From positions 24,170 through 88,169 of the forward strand of contig JAIWQS010000267.1 in the NCBI GenBank assembly GCA_029891385.1: a DNA stretch of 64,000 bases, in the 5' to 3' direction. Both the position numbers and the translations under genes were made by a program. Within the stretch, counting starts at the first letter, position 1, and each line of letters opens with the position of its first letter. Source of the DNA: Erythroxylum novogranatense. Lineage: Eukaryota > Streptophyta > Magnoliopsida > Malpighiales > Erythroxylaceae. Positions 43,814 through 55,160 of this stretch are shown one piece after another. The notes beneath the pieces are model-generated. The model saw only the letters and a program-made list of their open reading frames with translations, was not told the DNA's origin and searched no databases.

Positions 43814-45474
43814 AGGAGGGAAATAAGTGAGTTGGTAGTAGAGAAGAGGGGAGTTACGAAAATTTGAGGGAGAGAAGAGAGAGGTTTCGTGGAAGATGAA
43901 AGAAGAAGGAGAAAAGGGAAGATGCTTGGCTATTGATATTCCAAGAGTTTGAGTGAGAGTTTGAAGAAGGTTCAAGAAGGAAAAGTATAGAGGAGGAGCA
44001 AAGCTACATTTTGAACCAAGAAACTCTTGGGTTGAGTCAAGAATCAAGGTAAGTCATGAATTCAAGTGTTAATTTTTAGTTGGGTTTTGGTGTAGAAAGC
44101 TTAGAAATGAAGTGGGTTTAGTGATTTTAAGGTTGATTTTATGAAAAAGGTTATGTAGAATTTCAATTGAATTTGTGTTGAATTAGGTTTTTGTTTCTCT
44201 TGAAGTAGAGCAAGAGAGAGGAGAAGAGCAAGGAGAAGAGCACTCCTAAGCAAGGATTAAGCAAGTTATAAGGTGGGTTTCATTTTTATCTTTATGCTAG
44301 TAAGTTCTAAAGACTATCTCAACTAATAGAATTAATGTTTTTCAATTGCCTTGAGATGAACATTGATTGAGCTTTGATTGTGTACAAAATGAATTATGAT
44401 TGCCATTATGTGAAAGCTTGAACAGTATATGACATTGCTTGATATTGCTTGAAAAGTCCATGAATTGAATGAGCATGAATATTAGTGAAATCATGAAATG
44501 TGAGTTAAGCATGAAATACAATTTCAAAAATCAGCTATGTGGATGCATGAAAAATCCATTTTCAGAAATCAGCCAGTGGACAAGAAACGTCCAGATTTTG
44601 ATGCATGAATACATGTTATGTGGGTACTTAAGTCCACCTAGCAGAGTCACGTGCACGTTGACCAAGACAGCTTCTCGCTACCGCCCGATTGTGGCATAGG
44701 ATGTTCCTTTTGGACTCCTCGAAGATACGACTACACTTGTGTAGCTCGCCGCTTATTGTGGACTTATCTTACCATCACCGTGTGTTATGTGTTAGCATGT
44801 ATTTGCAAGAATGATAGATGCATAAATCATGAAAGTTATGCTTTTAGCTTGATGAATTTGTGGAATGCAAAGATGTATGTTTGTTTGATGAGAGAATTGC
44901 TAACAGTATGAATAATGAAAAGAATTCAGCTTATTTGCATAAATATAAACATGTTACCCATGAGCTTAAAGCTCACCCTCCAATTCAGTGCCATCTCGGT
45001 GAGGAGCACGAGATCGACCACCGAGCTTAAAGGCATTACTCCGGAAATGGATAACTTTTTGTTTTTCAAGTTAAATTTTGTAAATCAATGCTTTAGATGC
45101 ATTTTGGGCAAGTTTACTTTTGTAAGTTGTATTTTGGATTTTGGGATGCAAGTGGCTTAAAATGCCCTCTAAAGCCTTGTAATAACTCATATCTTCATAT
45201 GAATGCAAGAATGTTAAGTTCTAATGTAATTTGTGCAATTCATGTATGTTTTATAATAATGCATCATGGTGTGGTTTGAATTTGACAAGAGGGAGGAAAT
45301 GAAATTGCTTTATAGTTTGGGTTTGATTAGAATGCTAGGAGTGTGTTGTTGCCATTGAAGATCCATTGGGATAATTAGGTTGGTATGTGTTGTGGGATAT
45401 GGAGGATTTAGGTTTTTATGTAGGTACTTGGATTGAAGAGGGTTTAGAGGGTGAAATGTTGTTGTTGGCAGAAA

Positions 45475-45745
45475 GTTACACAGCCTGTGTGAAATTTCAC
45501 ACAGACTGTGTAAATCCAAGTGCAGGAGACGTAGTTAGCAGAAAGTTACACAGCCTGTGTAAATCCAAGTGCAGGAGACGCAGTTAGTAGAAAGTTACAC
45601 AGCCTGTGTAAATCCAGGTGCAGTGTTTTCCGTGGGTTACACAGCCTGTGTGAATTTTCACACAGACTGTGTAAACCCATCTTAGCCCATCCGAAGGTTA
45701 CACAGACTGTGTGACTGACAGTATAAATTTCACACAGCCTGTGCT
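45475..45745. repeat. ACACAGNCTGTGT palindrome cluster in the solo LTR
   Basis: Eight or so copies of GTTACACAGCCTGTGT and CACACAGACTGTGTAA, several in face-to-face pairs. A unit 'agaaagttacacagcctgtgtaaatcc' is repeated in tandem at about 45470, 45540 and 45588. It is a third palindrome, unrelated in sequence to those of Copia-1 and Gypsy-A. Confidence 0.75.
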
Positions 45746-46350
45746 TTTCAGGATATGAACATAGTGGGTTCTTTTGGTCATAACTCCTTCGTTTGACCTC
45801 CGATTGAGGCGATTCTTGTGGCGTTAGTTTTCAACAATATTTTACTACCTTCCCCTAAAAAAATTTCATGGTCATTGGTTTCAAATCCTAGGAGTTCGAT
45901 CTTTTGGAAGTGAGTGGTCGGGTTGGAGAGTCTTACCGGGCTATGAACCGACTTCGGATTTTTACGCATATCTTGAGCTATAGAGCTCCAAATGAGGTGA
46001 TTCTTGAACCATTAGATTTCTAAGACACATATCTATCTCTCCATGAAAAATTATGTCATTGGAGTTAAATTGAAAAAGTTGCTTTAGAGCAAGAACGAGG
46101 TTGGGTGAGAGAATATATTTGGGGAATGAGCACCTTTGGTATTCTAATGATATCTTGAGTTAGGGAAGCTCCGATTGAAGTGATTTTTATTGCTAATTAT
46201 ATAACGGTAGGAAGATTATTATTTTTTAATTGGAGGTTAATTACGATGAATCTTACAAATTTTGTACGGGGGACTTCCATGACTTTGGAGTTGTATATAG
46301 GTATGAGGGTTTCGTATTAAGTAGTTGGGTTCCGGATTCGGGCCCCAACA

Positions 46351-47110
46351 TTAACAAATCGCCTATAAAAAACTGCTAAGCTATGGAAACTCCTAACCTC
46401 ACTAACTGACTTAGGTGTCGGCCATTCTTGAATAGCTTTTACCTTTTCAGAGTCAAGCTCAACTCCTTTAAAACTCACCACAAATCCTAAGAAGACAACT
46501 TTATCCATGCAAAATGAACACTTCTTAAAGTTTGCACACAACTTTTCTTTCCTAAGCACATCTTAAATAGTGTTAACATGCATGACAGTTCATTTAAGTT
46601 CTTATTGTAAATCAAGATGTCATCAAAGCAACTGATCACAAATTTACCAAGGAATTCACACAAAACATGATTCACTAAGAGATGAAAGTATTAGGTGCAT
46701 TGGATAAGCCAAAAGGCATGATCAATAACTAATATAATCCATATCTGGTCTTAGATGTAGTTTTTCATTCATCATCTTCTTTTATCCTAATTTGATGATC
46801 GCCACTTTTTAAAATAATTTTAGTGAATATGCAAGCACCATGCAACTCATCTAGCATATCTTCTAATCTAGGAATAGGATGATGATACTTTATAGTGATC
46901 TTGCTGACTGCTCTACAGTCTACATACATCCTTCAAGTTCCATCTTTCTTTGGCATTAAAATAATTGACACAACATAAGGACTTGTGCTCTCCCTCACAT
47001 ACCCTTTCTTAAGCAATTCATCCACTTGCCTCTGTAATTCTTTCTGCCTCCTCCTCAATTGCTTCGTAAGATGGATGATTAGAATTTAAGCTCCTTGTAC
47101 TTAGTAAATC
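46351..47110 (-). pseudogene. Element Y reverse transcriptase (minus-strand Ty3/gypsy)
   Basis: Minus-strand pieces: QRQVDELLKKGYVRESTSPY near 46990, LMPKKDGT near 46955, [20 protein letters not shown] near 46870-46925, [10 protein letters not shown] near 46825, MPFGLSNAP near 46700, SCFDDILIYNKNL near 46630 (polymerase Asp-Asp kept), and KKCSFCMDKVVFLGFVVS with EVRSFHSLAVFYRRFV at 46390-46520. Several stops and frame breaks separate them. Motif style is that of plant chromoviruses. Confidence 0.78.
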
Positions 47111-47865
47111 TTGTGCTCAATCCTCTTAAAGATGGTAACTTATGGGTACCTCTTTAGAAAAACATCATCATAATTTTGCAATAAGGTCACAAACACATTA
47201 GGCAAATTTGGGCAAGGTCAGTGTTAGTAAACAAAGTTTCCTTAAACTAAATCAAAATTAAAGTTCTCTTCCCTAAATATGCACTTTTTAACTCTTTCTT
47301 TTTTTGCATAGAAACATGGTTGTGTCGTAAATTTTTCACTCCTCTCAATTTCTCTTTACTCACTTTTCATGTTCTTTTCTTTCTTTTCACTCACTAACTT
47401 CTCTCCTACACATCTCACTTTCTTTTCCTTATTTGTGCAGTCACTCATCATTGGGCCTATAATTTTTTCTTTTCTCTTATAGCCTCTTTTCTCTCTTCTT
47501 TCTTTTTCACTTCATTACCTGAATCCCTGCTTGATGATTGTTGAATTTTCAGTTGTTCAACGTATCCTTCTTTAGATGATAAAGGAGTAAGGGTAACTTT
47601 TCGCCCATTATACATAAAAATATTTATTCATGTACTCATCATGCATAACACGGCTATAAAATTGCTATGGATTACTCAACAATATATGAATAGCTTGCAT
47701 AGGCATGACATTGCACAAAACTTCATCCGATATCTACAAATAGAGAATGCAACTACTTGCTTAGTAACCTTAACTTCACCACTTTCATTCAACCATTATA
47801 GTCTATATAGATTAGGGTTTTTTTATCACATTTCAGCCCCAATTTCTCTACCAAAGTAGTACTAG
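47111..47865 (-). other. Element Y, protease to RT link, strongly eroded
   Basis: AT-rich with no clear domain. It lies between the protease remnant and RT of element Y, and its Lys/Glu-rich minus-strand reading suits the acidic-basic linker that such elements have, but nothing firm can be assigned. Confidence 0.35.
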
Positions 47866-48069
47866 CTACATTAGTGCAACTACCCTATTTATAATCATGT
47901 TGCAAGCTTTCCCACCTACTAAGCATCCCGTGTGAAATAAGTTATTCCTTTGTTCTAGGTTATCTTCTTTTACATTCACGTTCAATGCACATCTAGCAAC
48001 TAAATATTCACCTTTCACAACATACTCAACATTCTCATCAACATCAGAAAAATCTTCCAAAGGTGGCAT
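47866..48069 (-). pseudogene. Element Y protease N-terminal region
   Basis: MPPLEDFSDVDENVEYVVKG leads to LNVNVKEDNLEQRNNLFHTG and GGKACNMIIN, as in plant gypsy proteases where IIDGGS follows. The catalytic Asp-Gly is lost: IIN is followed by a frameshifted end. 67 residues. Confidence 0.65.
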
Positions 48070-48900
48070 ACTTAAATCACTACCATCAAACTCATTACCA
48101 TCATCAAACTCAGAACAATTTCACCACCCTTAATAAATATAGTCTCCCTATTAAGATAATCAGATGCATAATGACTACATCATTGACATTCAAAGCATTG
48201 GATATCCTATGTTTAGAAGATTTAGAGGATGAATTAGTGGTACCTTTTTGAATTGAAGTACTCCTCTCCTTGCCTTTGTTTAACTTTTTGCCTTTCTCCT
48301 TAGAATTTGAATAGTGCTCCCTCTTCTTATCTTCATTTTTGCTCTATTTTAGATTCCATTTGTCGCTGAAATTTGAGAAAGACTTGGCTGCCCTCCTTTG
48401 TTTTTATTGCCTCTACACTTTCATGGCAATGTTCACTAGGTCTTCCATCTCTACATAATGTTGCAACTTAACTACATCAGGAATTTACCTATTTAATCCA
48501 CCCATGAATCGAGCCATTGTCACCTTTTCCTCCTCTTTTATGTTAGCTTTAATTAATAGTATCTCCATCTCTTTGTGACAATCTTCTACTGATCTAGTTC
48601 CTTATGTGAGTCTATATAATTGTTGGTGCAACTTTATATTTAGTAAGATGGCATAAACCTCTTCTTCATCACTCTTTTTATCTCTTCCCAAATGGATATA
48701 GTTGATTCGCTATTCCTCCTCCTATTCTTTACCAATTCATTCCACCAAACTAATGCATAATTAGAGAATTTCATTGTTATCAATCTCACTTTCTTATCTT
48801 TAGAACTTCAACATCATTCCTACCTTTAAAACACAAAATTTTCAGCTTGATGGAATTAATGTTGCTATCTTTTCTCTCCACTCTTTCTTCCCTCCTTATT
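48070..48900 (-). pseudogene. Element Y gag, broken
   Basis: Minus-strand reading near 48650-48790 gives KFSNYALVWWNELVKN, then STISIWEEIKRVMKKRFMPS, a typical Retrotrans_gag core. Later frames show KEMEILLIKANIKEEEKVTMARF and VVKLQHYVEMEDLVNIAMKV at 48420-48590. No zinc knuckle is clear. Many stops. Confidence 0.7.
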
Positions 48901-50279
48901 TGAGTGAATGTTCCCTGATACATGTTTCAATTAATAATTCCAACATGCAGACACTGAATTAATACTCTGTAAAAATCCATTCCAATCATATCAAGAATTA
49001 TAATGAAACATATATGAGTTCACCACTCATCAAGATTATGGTTCATAATAAGTGAATGCTTAAGTTGTATGTTTTAAGATTAAAGTAACGACTCACTTTA
49101 TTCTTGAAAACATACTTGATTCCAGATTCATTTAATAGTGTCATTATCAATAGTCAACTACTATCATGATATGAAACTCATCATTCCTCAAGTAAACTCC
49201 TTTACTTATATGGAGATAAATCGCAATACTACAGCCTAAACCATAATCAAGCGACCAACTTGATTATTCAACCGTGAATCAATTAATTCAGATTCTAATA
49301 ATATACATGTTTCCATACATCTCTATGTATATGTATGTTACTTACAAAAGAATCTTGGTACCTTATGACCAGATATATAATGCTCATACAGATAAAACTA
49401 AACTCTTTTGTTTTATTAATAATAAATATTTTCATCACAAAGCATCAGAATCAAGAAGATAAAGTTACATGTAAATACACTTGCTTTCCAGGGCACTATA
49501 TTTACATAACTCCAATAGCATCAACAATGACCTTACACAATAAAAGAAATCTATTTTTGTTAAATATACGTAGGAAGCAAAAAGTGGACTTTATAATTCA
49601 TATCACTGCGAAAGCATTTGAAAAACAAATAAATCGGTAGTAAGACAAAGTCCTTTCTAGTCATTGGTACTTTTTCCATAACTAGTAAAGACTAAGTTAA
49701 TAGTGGGCATCAAACAAAGGAAAAATACACAGATGGCTCATCCTGAATAGTTGAGATAGTGGGAGTGTAGAACCATCTAATTAAAAGGATACCAAGGCAT
49801 CTAGAAAAGTTCAAGTTAGAAATAAATAGCTGGTGAAAAGGAACATTTTGTAATTTAGTACAAAATTAGAAAAAAAATGAAAAGGATAGAAACAACAAAC
49901 ATATTAAAGAGGGAAAAGAAAGTAACAGAAATTTCGCATCTAGCATAAGAGAAATTGAAATCACAATCAACAACTAAAATGGACATATTATTGAATCAAT
50001 GGGAGACAAGTAAGTGAATTGAAGTTAGTGACAAATCAAAATTGGGAATTTGAGCATGAGCATGAAACAAATGCATTGAAAAACTAGTTTTAAAAAGCAG
50101 GAACTAGAAATATGATTATTTGATGAAACAAGACTACTATGCATAGAATGAATTGAAAACTTAATTAAATGATAAAACTAGAAAAGCAACACCTAAGTTA
50201 GGTTAGCATCGTTAGACCAATCAAAAATTTAAATGGGAGATTAATATTTAATATATTTTTTTTTATTTCCAGATTTTAG
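48901..50279. other. AT-rich intergenic sequence, nothing recognised
   Basis: About 1.4 kb with no repeat end, ORF or domain that I can place. The ORFs at 49274-49640 are short, AT-driven and unlike known proteins. Confidence 0.5.
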
Positions 50280-52141
50280 GAAATATGACCCCTCTTCAAT
50301 CTTTCGCTCATATTTTTTCCGTCCGACATCCGATTGACTTGGTTTTCGAAGCGTTGGATTCTTAAGACAATGAATTTCATTTTTACAGGAAATTTGTGAT
50401 TTTTTGAGATTAAATTAAGGATGATTAATTTAATCAAAGTGAGTGGACTAATTTTCTGAACATGGTTCGGTATTTTGAGAAATTCGGGATCTGTGGAGAT
50501 CCGATTGAAGTGATTCTTGAGGCAAAATAAAACTAATACATGGGGCTACAAGTCATATGAAGAAAGTGAATTTCAATTTAGCCCCTAAGATTTTCAATTT
50601 ATGAATAGAATTTTGGATTAGTGTGCAATTTTGGATTAAGAACATCTGAAAGTATTTTGGGCATAACTTTTGATCTGGTAATCGAAATGAGGCAATTCTT
50701 GTTTTGAATTAAACTAGAGAAATAGGGCTACAATTGTTATGAATACATCAAGTTTCAATTTTGTGATTAAGAATGTCAATTTCTGGATGGAAATAACATG
50801 TTGGAAAATGTGTTAGAACATGAACATATTTGAAATGTTTTGAGCATAACTTTTGATGTAGTACTCCGAATTGGATAATTTTTATGGCAATATGAAACTA
50901 AGACATAGAGGAACATTTATATAGAAGGAGGTTTTGAAAAATTCCTTCAAATTGATAGTGCGAATCATATCCGAAAGTAAGCATGAACTAAAGTAAATGT
51001 AGGGAAATTTTGGGAAGTCCCCCTTAAAGAGAGGGACAAAAGGGTCATTGACCCTCAATTTTAAATGACATGGCAGAATGATAACTATAGGCTATCGTTT
51101 ATAGTAGAGAAAACATGATAAATTGAGAGGAAAAGAAGAAACTAAGAAGAGAGGAAAGGAGAGAGTCGGTGATGGCGATGGAGAAGAGAAAAAGTAAGTT
51201 TGTTTTTGATTTTTATGAGTCTTAGAGCAAGATTTTGATATTGTTCCAAGAGAGAAAAAGATGGAGGAGCACAAGAGCTTCCTTTCAAGTCAAGAAAAGT
51301 CGAATTTCGGTGAAAAATGAGGTAAGGTCAAAAATTTGATGTGAAATTTTTGATAAGTTCTTGGTTTAGAAACATGTAAAAGGATATGGGTTTGTTAATT
51401 CCATAATTTATTTTGGGAGATTTTATGATAAATTGATTTAATTTTGGATTTATGTGAGTTAGGAATTATGCCTAATTTGTGATTTGGAGATTTTGTGAAT
51501 TATTGGTTTAGAATTATGGAAACTAATATGGGTTTGTCCATTCTAAGATCAATTTTGGTGTTTGCTTAGTTAATTGGATCAATTTGGAAAAATTGTGAAT
51601 TAGGGTTTTGCTAATTTTGGAATTTGAGGATTTGTATGGATTTATAAGAATATGATCAAGTATTGAGTTTTGTATGATTATCCAAGCATATGATTAAGTA
51701 TTAAAATTTGTATATGGATGATTTTGTATGTGATGGAATAAGGTGAATAAGAATGAAAAAGAAAAGAAAAGAAAAGAAAAAGAAAAAAAATATACCGGAT
51801 TTCGGATCGGTTAGTCTTAGGTTTTCCAACGCGATTGTGTTTCTCTGTTCTTTGTTCTCGGATGTTGGATTCGCTTTGTTAAGTTTTTGTTCCGCTTTCG
51901 TATATTTGATTTGTTTTGATGCGATACCTTTCCGTTTTGAGTATTCGATTTGCTTCCGCTTTCACTTCATTCTGTTTTCGTATTTTGTGATTCGATTCCG
52001 CTTCGTTTTTTGTTTCGCGTTATCGAATGCTTCGATTTTTGATTCGAAATTTCGATGCAAAATTTCTGTTTCCATTCGCTTTGGTTTCCTTCGCTGTTTC
52101 ATTTTTCGGTTGGGATCTGGTCTCCGGATCGGGTCCCAACA
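50280..52141 (+). repeat. Probable LTR remnant ending GGGTCCCAACA
   Basis: Four or more modules of the type 'gcataacttttgat', then GAxxTGAxGxxATTCTTG, lie between 50300 and 50980. They match modules in the solo LTR and in Gypsy-A and -B LTRs. A G/A-rich stretch (51110-51310) and the end GGGTCCCAACA at 52141 fit an LTR 3' end. The 5' end and duplication were not found, so extent is uncertain. 51830-52100 is rich in TTCCGCTTTCG-like words. Confidence 0.45.
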
Positions 52142-52434
52142 TGCAAACTTAAAATGCGAGAAGTAACGATAAGATACCTAAAAATGGCTAAGAAGCAACA
52201 ATCAACACTTTGTCATACCATGGACTATTAAGGAGAAGTGACTAAAATGAGTATATATACAACTAAGTGAATATAGTAGAACTGCATCATTCTCAATATG
52301 TTTAAGATAACAATAAAATTAGCATATTGAATAAATTCAATACCTGAAAATGTGAAGCAACTGTTGAATATGGTCAAGAGTTGCTTTAGTCAAGATTCGT
52401 TCATGCATCTTCTGCAATTGTCCAAATAAGTAGC
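52142..52434. other. Unassigned spacer before Copia-3
   Basis: AT-rich, with no ORF and no recognised repeat. Confidence 0.4.
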
Positions 52435-52914
52435 CGTTGACTATTATCTCAGTCAGAAATGATAGCTTGCTTTCGGTGATTATTGAAAGTAAAAAATGGT
52501 GGCTTGTTTTCGATGGATTTTAGTGCAGCTGGCCGTCACCCACTAACTTCTCTATAAAAGAGAAGTAGCAATATCGGAAGAGAGTTTGTGAGAGAGAGAA
52601 GAAAAATTTTCAGAGGAAGGAGAGAGCAGATATTTCCAGAGGAAAGAGAGAGCAAAAATTTCTAGAGGGAGAGAGAGAGAAAAACATTTATATTTTTTTG
52701 TTTTTTGTTCCTAGTAGGAGTGTGTGAGATTGGGTTAATTTGGGTCTTTTGAGAAATTGAGTGATAACTACTATTGTATGCTCTCATTGATTATAGTGAA
52801 ATACTCATTCGTCTCTAAACTGGACGTAGGCATTACCGAACTAGTACAAAAATCTTGATGTTCTTGTTGTTGTTTTATTTTTCACTTCAAATTTATTAAC
52901 ATTTCTGCACAACA
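52435..52914 (+). repeat. Copia-3 left LTR
   Basis: Matches 57256-57743. The exact start is blurred (CGTTGACTATTATC against TCTTAAGTATTGTC in the right copy). It ends GCACAACA. TATAAAAG at 52553-52560 is followed by a GAGAGA-rich leader. The LTRs differ at many places, so the insertion is old. Confidence 0.78.
52553..52560 (+). promoter_or_regulatory. TATA box of Copia-3 LTR
   Basis: TATAAAAG in a conserved CTTCTCTATAAAA context, repeated in the right LTR at 57376. Confidence 0.55.
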
Positions 52915-52982
52915 AGTAGTATCAAAACTCTAGTTTTTTCAACTGAGGTGTTGTAGGAGTGAATATCTGTTAGAGCTAAAGT

Positions 52983-53190
52983 GTCAGATAATAGTGTCAA
53001 TACTACAGTTCCTGTGAATAGTGCTACTGCTACAATTCTCGTGAACAGTGTTGGTGCTACAGTCCCCGTGAATAGTGCCAATGCTACAGCCCCATGAGCA
53101 AAGGCTTGCATTACTACAGTCTTTGTGAATAGTATTCGAGCTACAACAGGTACAGTGATTACAAATAGTACGTATTTGTGAATAGTGATG
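52983..53190. repeat. Degenerate tandem repeat in the Copia-3 leader
   Basis: Five or six units of about 30 bases sharing CTACAGTCCC and GTGAATAGTG. It sits between the degraded PBS (TAGTATCAAAAC, about 52918) and gag. The minus-strand ORF here is a product of the repeat. Confidence 0.65.
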
Positions 53191-54020
53191 AGTAGATGGC
53201 TGGAGATAAAAATTAGCCCATTAAGAGGGAGTCTATATCGTCATCGTCAACACCTACATCCAATAGACATCCAATTGCTACAACAAGGTTAGAGGTTGAT
53301 AAATTCAATGGCTCTAATAATTTTGGCATATGGCAATATGAAGTTATGGATGTATTGTATCAACAAGAGTTGGATATAGTTTTGGAAGATAAACCTGAAG
53401 ATATGGATGATAAGCAGTGGACACAAATTAATCTTCATGCTTGTGCCTCTATTCGATCATTCCTTGATAAGGAGCTAAAATACCCTTATATGAAGGAAAC
53501 TTTTGCTAAGGAGTTATGGACAAAATTGGAGGAAAAGTGTATGACTAAGAGTGCAAAAAATCGGCTCTTCTTGAAGAAGCAACTCTTTCGATTTCAGTAT
53601 CGTCCAAGTATTTCCATGCACAAACACCTAAATGATTATAATAAAATACTTACTGATTTAGCAAACCTTGATGTGAAAATTCCTAATGAGGATATGGCAC
53701 TATGTTTGTTAAATTCATTGCCTAATATGATCATTTGACAACTAATTTGTTGTATGAAAAATTCGAGGTGAAATTTGATGAGGTTTCTGTGGCATTGGTG
53801 AATCATGAGTGTCGTAAGAAGGAACAGAAGACTCACATTTCACAAACTGAGGCACTCATTACAAGGGGACGAACAGAGGAAAGAAAACATGGGAAGCGAG
53901 AAAAATCTCATTCAAAGTCATAAGGGAAGTTTACTACTAAAGATGGATGTGCCTTTTGTCGCCAAAAGGGTCATTGGAAGAAAGACTGCCCCAAATTGAA
54001 AAACAAAGAGAAGGAGAAAG
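53191..54020 (+). pseudogene. Copia-3 gag
   Basis: 53346-53738 carries the core: LYQQELDIVLEDKPEDMDDK, WTKLEEKCMTKSAKNRLFL and MHKHLNDYNKILTDLAN, a UBN2-type gag. The frame starts upstream (MAGDKN near 53197, then a stop). After 53738 it continues out of frame, with a knuckle CAFCRQKGHWKKDCP at about 53950-53995. One or two indels and several stops. Confidence 0.78.
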
Positions 54021-55160
54021 TGGGTTTTGTAGCAAATGTTGCAAAATTTGGAGATGATAATTTTGAGTTTGCTTTGACTAGTTCATCTGCTAATGGTCAC
54101 TTCAAGGAGTGGATTTTGGATTCAAGTTGCACTTATCAAATGTGTCTCATTTGAGAATGGTTCTCTAGCTTTCAGGAGTTGGATGGGGTTGTTGTTTTGA
54201 TGGGAAATAATAATGCCTGCAAAACATAAGGGATAGGCAAAATATGTTTGAAGATGTACGATGGAATAGTCAAAGAATTGAGTGATGTTCGGTATGTACC
54301 AGATATGAAGAAGAATCTTATCTCATTAGGAGCATTGGAATCTAAGGGTATCAAGATCACCATGGAGGGTGGAGTTCTTAAAGTTGTGTACAGGCCACTG
54401 GTAGTGATGAAAGGTACAAGATGAAATAACTTGTATTTCTTGTAGGAGAGTACAGTTATTGGTGGAGTAGCTACATCAAGTCGTTGACGAGATAGCCTTA
54501 TTAATTACAAGATTATGGCATATGCATCTTGGGCATGCTGGTGAAAAAGCATTGCAAGGATTGGTGAAGCAAGGCTTATTGAAAGGTGCAAAGGCATGTA
54601 AATTGGAATTCTGCGAACATTGTAAGCAAACTAGAGTGAAATTTGGCACTGCTATTCACCACACTAAAGGCATTCTAGATTATGTTCATACTGATGTTTG
54701 GCAACTTTCCAAGAATGCATCTAGGGGAGGTAGCCATTATTTTGTCTCCTTTATTGATGACTTCTAAAGAAGAGTATTGGTGTACACCATGAAGCATAAA
54801 GATGAAGTCTTAAAGATATTCCTGAAGTGGAAAAAGATGATTGAAATGCAAAGCGGTCGAAAGATCAAGACTCTTAGATCAGATAATGGTGGTGAATATA
54901 ATTTTGATCCTTTTTTGAAAGTTTGTCAAGATGAGGGTATTGTGAGACATTTCACGGTTAGGGAGACACCACAATAGAATGGGGTAGCAAAGCGCATGAA
55001 TCGTACTTTTCTTAAGAAAGTTCAGTGTATGTTGTCTAATGTTGGTTTAAGCAAGGTGTTTTGGGCTAAGCCAATTACTTATGCAAGCCATATTATTAAT
55101 CGGTTGTTGACTACTGTGAACAAGGACAAAACACCCATAGAGGTATGGTCTGGTAAACCT
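54021..55160 (+). pseudogene. Copia-3 protease remnant and integrase
   Basis: WILDSSCTYQMC near 54115 is the protease site, with Asp-Ser-Ser where Asp-Ser-Gly or Asp-Thr-Gly is required. 54522-54767 gives MHLGHAGEKALQGL, CEHCKQTRVKF and VHTDVW (first Asp). 54777-54977 gives KTLRSDNGGEY (second Asp) and ends with a TAG for Gln before NGVAKRMNRT, where the catalytic Glu is Lys. Confidence 0.8.

Larger units (their letters stand above)
43521..46350 (+). repeat. Solo LTR (LTR-Z, 2.83 kb) inside element Y
   Basis: Starts TGTTAGCCCC and ends GGGCCCCAACA, flanked by TTAAC (43516-43520 and 46351-46355). No internal domain or second LTR adjoins, so it is a solo LTR made by LTR-LTR recombination. It contains TATAAAAG at 43806-43813 as promoter, a (G)AGAG-rich leader, an ACACAG/CTGTGT palindrome cluster (45475-45745) and 'cataactcc...gcgattcttg' modules at 45778 and 45968. 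Its ORFs are not gene-like. Confidence 0.83.

Noticed and set aside
49274..49640. Two overlapping ORFs of 62 and 101 residues
   Set aside because: AT-driven, unlike known proteins, in an otherwise featureless spacer.
52896..53111. Hydrophobic minus-strand ORF in the Copia-3 leader
   Set aside because: By-product of the leader tandem repeat.
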